From Pampus argenteus (Eukaryota > Chordata > Actinopteri > Scombriformes > Stromateidae), in contig CM072864.1 of assembly GCA_036937835.1 (NCBI GenBank), positions 583,501 through 647,500 on the forward strand: a DNA stretch of 64,000 nucleotides, in the 5' to 3' direction. Positions within the stretch are counted from its first letter, which is position 1. Each line of letters starts with the position of its first letter. A program made the position numbers and the translations under genes. The notes beneath the pieces were generated by a model. That model was not told the origin of the DNA, searched no databases, and saw nothing but the letters and a program-made list of their open reading frames with translations. Positions 41,593 through 47,600 of the stretch are shown one piece after another.

Positions 41593-41626
<34 letters not shown>

Positions 41627-44600
41627 GCAGTAGACAAATGATGGTGAGATGAAGCCTGTTGATGTGAATCATTCTGATGCTTCCTGTAGCGCCACCTTCA
41701 GGATGAATTTCACATTTGTAGCTCTGCTGCAGGTAATAAACACTGCAGTGGTTCCATATTTATGGTGACAGACAGACAGACAGACTGTATTTTATAAAAG
41801 GAAACCTGCTGAAGACATACAGAGGGGGCACATCAGAGATGGATGACATGACAAGAAATGAAGTAGATATTTATCCTGCATGACCTAGTTTCTTCTGCCA
41901 AGGTCACACACATGTATATCACACACACACACGTTTGTATGAGACTGTCCTGCTTTTCTGTTGAATTGAGGGCTTTCTCATCTGCCACGTGGATGGAGAC
42001 TACTTCCAGCTGGAGACTACCGCATGGCCGCCAAACTCCACATCTCCACCTGGTTGGTGTGTTTACCTTATTCTGTCCAATAATTTCAATGTCTCCCTCT
42101 CAGAATGACAACCCTGTGGATCCGGAGGAGGACATGGAGCTGACTCTGCAAGGAGGCTACTACCCTCCAAACCCTCAGGCCTCCTCATGCTCCCTTACCT
42201 CCTCACACCTCTCTGGTTACTCCTGCCTCCGCCGTGGAGGAGGAGAGGGCCTGGCTTGCCCAGGAGGAGAAGGAGAAAGCAGAGAGTGCGCAGGCAATGA
42301 GGTGGACGACAAGGAAGAAGATGATGAAGAAGAAGGGGATGAAGGAGAGAAGGGAGACAAGGAGGACAGAGAGCCACCCATCCCCCTCCCTCCTCTGCTG
42401 AGCCTGACTCCACTGCTGTCCAACAGCCAGGAGCTGGACAGCGGAGTCGGCCGCACCGACGACAGCACGCGCTACGAGGAGTTGTCTGAGCATGACCTAC
42501 TGGGTGATCAGACCAGTGCCTGCAACACCAACACTACCAACACGCCTGGCAGCACCAGGAAGTTCAGACCGGGACCAAGTCCCAGGTAGGAGCACAGTCA
42601 ATCTCCCAGAGTTAGTAAAGTAAAATCTATATCTCAGTAAATCCCTCCTTCCCTGTCTCCTGCACCCAGGCCCAGTCCTCGCCCCAGCCCCGGCCTGGGC
42701 CCGAGCCCCAGGCCCAGCCCCAGCTCTGGGCATGGCCGAGGAGACATCACGCCTCCTTTCCTCCACCTGCGAGAGCTGCAGCTCAGCTCCGACTCCCTCC
42801 CCAGCCTGGACTGGGCTGGAGGAGGAACAGGAGGAGCAGCATACAGCCCTCACCACCACAAGGTACATTCAAATGAGGTCTCATTAAAGGATCAGTCTGT
42901 TGATTTTCTATATTTTTCTTCTCATTAGAATCCAAACCAACAATGAACTCATCTGCAGTATTCCTGCAGTATTCCTTTATGGACCTCTGTTGTTGTCAAA
43001 AAACTACTAAAAACACGTCGATTTCCTCCTGTATGTTTGATAAAAACCACAGTGAGAAGCTGTTTTAAGGCAAGTTTATTAGTACAGCACATTTCAACAT
43101 AAAAAAGCACAAAACATTTCACATTCAAAAAGCATAAAGGCCATCATGACAAAATGTAAAAGAAAGAGATTTAGATAAAATTAAATAAAAATAATCTAAA
43201 AAATAGAATAACATAAAACAGGAGAAAAGTTACAAGCCAGTGATATAAATCAAAATCTTCAGCACTGGTTTAAATGAACTGAGAGCTGCAGCAGACCTGC
43301 AGCTTCCTGTTTGTTCAGATACATAAAGAATCTTTGAGTTGTCTTTGATCAGGATTTGTCCTTTAATAACTATATAAAACAAATTTCAAGGACTGCATTC
43401 TTCCACCTACATAACATTGCCAAAATCAGACGCATCATATCTCAAGCGGACGCAGAAAAACTAGTCCATGCATTTGTTACCTCTCTCTCTCTGTCTCATG
43501 TTACTAACTAAACTCTCTCGTCCAGCAGGTTCTCGTGGACTGTGGCTGCTGCTGTGGTCCTGCGTGCCGTCCACTGCATGTGTTGTCATTGCTGTTGTCA
43601 TATTGACATTTGAAAAGTAATGTACTACTGTAATGTCTGACCTTTGACCTGCAGTACTACCATCACCACCTGACCCCTCTGACCATGACGATGATGATGC
43701 CGGGCCTGACGGAAGAGGATTGCCAGCGATACCAGGAGCTGCTGGAGGTCAGGTGTCAGTACGAGAGGCGTAATGAAAAGCAGAAGGAAGCAGCGAAGAA
43801 TGAAAGAGACGGCTTTGAAGCAAAAGACCGGAGGGAGAGAAAGGAGGCAGAGGAGGAAGGAGAGGAGCATGCTCCTTCCGCCTCAGTGCTGGACACAAAC
43901 TGCAATGAACCTCTGAGCGAGCACGAGATGGCACTGATCGAGGAGGAGCTGCGCCACCTGGAGTTCAAGTGTCGCAACATTCTGCGAGCTCAGAAGATGC
44001 AGCAGCTCAGAGAGCGGTGTCTGAAAGCTTGGATGATGGAGGAGGAGACGGTGGCAGCTGGAGCCGGGCAACTTGGCCCTTCTGATGCAGGTAACCATAA
44101 CTGACTGATGAGTTTAGTATACATGAAACTGTGAGTCATAACCCAATTTACAATGACAGAAATTGTGATATTTAAATTTTTTTTGAAAAGGAGTGATTTT
44201 TGGAGCCAGTAACTGAAGTGTGATGTGGAAACCTCCAGTGTACATAGACCGATAATGGATTTAACAGTGAAGGAGTATTTTATATTCATGTTTGGAGGGG
44301 ATGTTTGTTCATCTTCTTAAATAAAACTCTGTCCTTGTAGGTTTGGATAATGATGATGAAGACGACCCTCATCGTCACGAGCTGTCGGCCATCAACGAGC
44401 TCCCAGAGCGCGAGCGCTCAGACGACAAAGACAGCACGAGCGCCTACAACACCGGAGGCGAGAGCTGCCGCAGCACCGAGCAGATCCCGCCACTCCAAGA
44501 AGAGGAGGAGGAGGATGGAGGAAGACGACTGGTATCTCCTCCTCTTCTCCTCCCCCTCGCTCGCCTCCCCCCTCTGAACTCCCCACTCACTCCGCGGCAT

Positions 44601-47600
44601 CATGGGCAGAACCAGGACCGAGATAGACGCCGCTTGAACCCCCCCTTCTCCCCGAACTCATACAGGAAATACGAGACAGCCAATGGATATGTGGCACATG
44701 GCTCAAGCTCCGCCTCCTCTGTGCCCTCCAAGTTCAGGTCTTCATGTTTTTATTTTCATATATTTTAGTGTAACTTAACTTGATCACATAGGTTTAAATA
44801 GCACAGGTCAAAACGACGTGTTTATTACATCATCAGGTCTCTGTCCAGAGAGGCGGGGTCATCTTCAAGAAGGGGCGTGGCTGATGGAGGGCGGGGCTCC
44901 AGCACAGGTATGAAATGCATGTTTCTACAGATGAATCATTTGCTAACTCTGACTTTTGAAGACTAGAAACTGGAACTTTCAACCAGAGAAAACAAATGGT
45001 TCAAGTTCTGGTTGTCCGTCATTTTCAGCCACATGAAAAAGTTCTGATTATATATTTTACTTATAGAACAACAGAGTACAACGGGTACACACTTCTACTT
45101 AAAAAAAAACAGCAACCTAAAGTCAGTCATTACTCTTCTTAAAACGGACAATAGTCAAAAAAATATATTTTGACATTTGCAATGTCTTCATGAGCGAATT
45201 TCTGAAGCCAACAGAGGAGGGAGCTGATGCAGACGTGTCATGTTTTAGTCTCATTTTACCCTGTTAGTGAATCCTGCCTAATGGTCTTCTTCTTCTTTTG
45301 TCTAATGTCCAGTGGCAATTAGTGCTTAAGGAGTATTACCGCCACCTTCTGTGCTGGAGTGTGGGCCACAGTTGACGATTTCCATAGCTTAAAATGTCAC
45401 ACAGATTTTGTATACATTTTGTTTTATTATACATTTATTGTATTGTACAATAATGACGGTATGGTACACAACTTCTCTTTTTTAGATGTTAATGATGAAT
45501 CCTCTATGCAAACCAAAGTTTCTCATGGAGTCCCACAAGGTTCTGTATTAGGGCCACTTCTATTCAGTTTATATATGCTTCCTCTAGGGAACATTATTAG
45601 GAATCATTCAATTAACTTTCACTGTTATGCCAACAACACCCAATTATATTTATCGATCAAGCCTGATGAAACCCATCACTTAATTAAACTCCAAACATGC
45701 ATTAAGGACATAAAAATTGGCTGACCCACAATTTTCTGATGCTAAATTCAGATAAAACTGAAGTTCTCGTAATAGGACCCAAACACCTCAGAAACTGTCT
45801 TTCCAGAGATTTAGCCTTAGATGGGATCACCCTGGCCTCCAGCTCCACCGTAAAAAATCTTGGCGTTGTTTTTGATCAAGACTTGTCCTTTAATAACTAT
45901 ATAAAACAACTTTCGAGGACTGCATTCTTCCACCTACGCAACATTGCCAAAATCAGACGCATCATTTCTCAAGCGGATGCAGAAAAACTAGTCCATGCAT
46001 TTGTTACTTCTAGGCTGGACTATTGTAACTCTTTGCTATCAGGCTGCTCTAATAAGTCTCTTAAGAGTTTGCAGCTGATTCAGAACGCTGCTGCACGTGT
46101 TCTGACAGGAACCAAGATCAGAGATCACATCTCTCCCATTTTGGCTTCCTTGCATTGGCTACCCGTTAAATCTAGAATATAATTTAAAATTCTTCTCCTA
46201 ACTTACAAAGCTCTTCATGGTCAGGCACCATCATATCTAAAAGAGCTCATAGTACCTTACCACCCCACTAGAACATTGCGCTCCCAGGATGGTGGGTTCC
46301 TTGTGGTTCCTATAGTGTCTAAAAGTAGATTGGGAGCCAGAGCTAAGAGTGGTCTTAAGACTTTCCTTTTTGATGATGATGATGTACAATATGTGTTTGT
46401 TGATTTGTTCTGTACATGTGACATCATTGCACGTCTGTCCTGGGAGAGGGATCCCTCCTCTGTGGCTCTTCCTGAGGTTTCTTCCACCTTTTTCCCTGTT
46501 AAAAGGTTTTTTTGGTGGGCAAGTTTTTCCTCATTAATCAAGGGTCTAAGGACAGAGGGTGTCACTCCTTGTACAGATTGTAAAGCCCTCTGAGACAAAT
46601 GTATTTTGTGATTTTGGGCTATATAAATAAAATTTGATTTGATTTGATAGAGCATGACAGGATGCTATTAGCAATGCTATTAAGCTACTTATGTTTTCCA
46701 AACTCAGAAACCAGCTAAACCTGGCCGAGCATACTACAAATGAAATCAATTTAACAGTTTCATACCTCGTTCGTCGGTAATGGGTTAGAATATTTTTTTT
46801 GTGGATTGATGAAGTAGAACAAGAGAAAGTGTTTTTGAACGAGCTTGAAGGTTTTTCAAATGTTGCTGGTTAATGAATGTCTGCTGATACATGAGAGGAA
46901 AACATACTCGTGCTCTCACTGTGACGTCTGTAAAATGTGTTTGTTCCACTGAATATAGTCACATTTAATGCTTTATTCACTATATTTGACTGATATTTAT
47001 TACTGTTGCAGGTGGAGCTACTGACAAGCCAGGAGGTGGAAGTGCAGAGTCCAGCCCCTACTTGACCCGGCGGCACCATAGCCACGCCAGGGCTGTAGAT
47101 CACTACCACAGCTGCATGACGCTGCCCTCGGAGGGCTCGGTGGATCCACTGGAGCGCGTGAGAGACAGAGCGAGAGCAGAGGACGAGGAGAGAGGGAGGG
47201 GTACAGGCAACAGCAGCCCAGCCAGCCCCAGGAGTATAAACAGCGCCCCCTGCAGTCTGGAAGATCATCGCAGAGCCTCCCGGTTAGGACTGGCTTTACC
47301 GCTCAGCCTGACACATTCGTCACCAACCGCCTCCCCACAACGCATGGAGTGGAAGGTAAAAATGAGGCCTTCTCTCATTAAGGAGACAATCCTGAACCTT
47401 TTCTACTCTGTCTGTGTGTTTGTCTGTTGAGGTAGAGTACAGTAAACTAAACACCAGTGAATACCTGACACAGTCTGACAATACACACACACACTACAGT
47501 GTTTTATTCATGAAAAGGTCCAGACAGATTTCAAAAAAGCTGCTTTTAGTAATATGAACCCATAACGATGAATTCAATTATTATAGATCATCATATTATA

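Noticed and set aside
41912..42103. Extension of pdzrn4 exon 8 upstream, as the frame stays open to 41912
   Set aside because: The acceptor CCCTCTCAG at 42103 and the phase of exon 7 fit the shorter exon; the upstream peptide (MYITHTHV...) is derived from CA-rich intron sequence.
42195..42868. - strand frames opposite pdzrn4 exons 8 and 9
   Set aside because: They are shadows of the + strand exons, which match a known family and join in frame.
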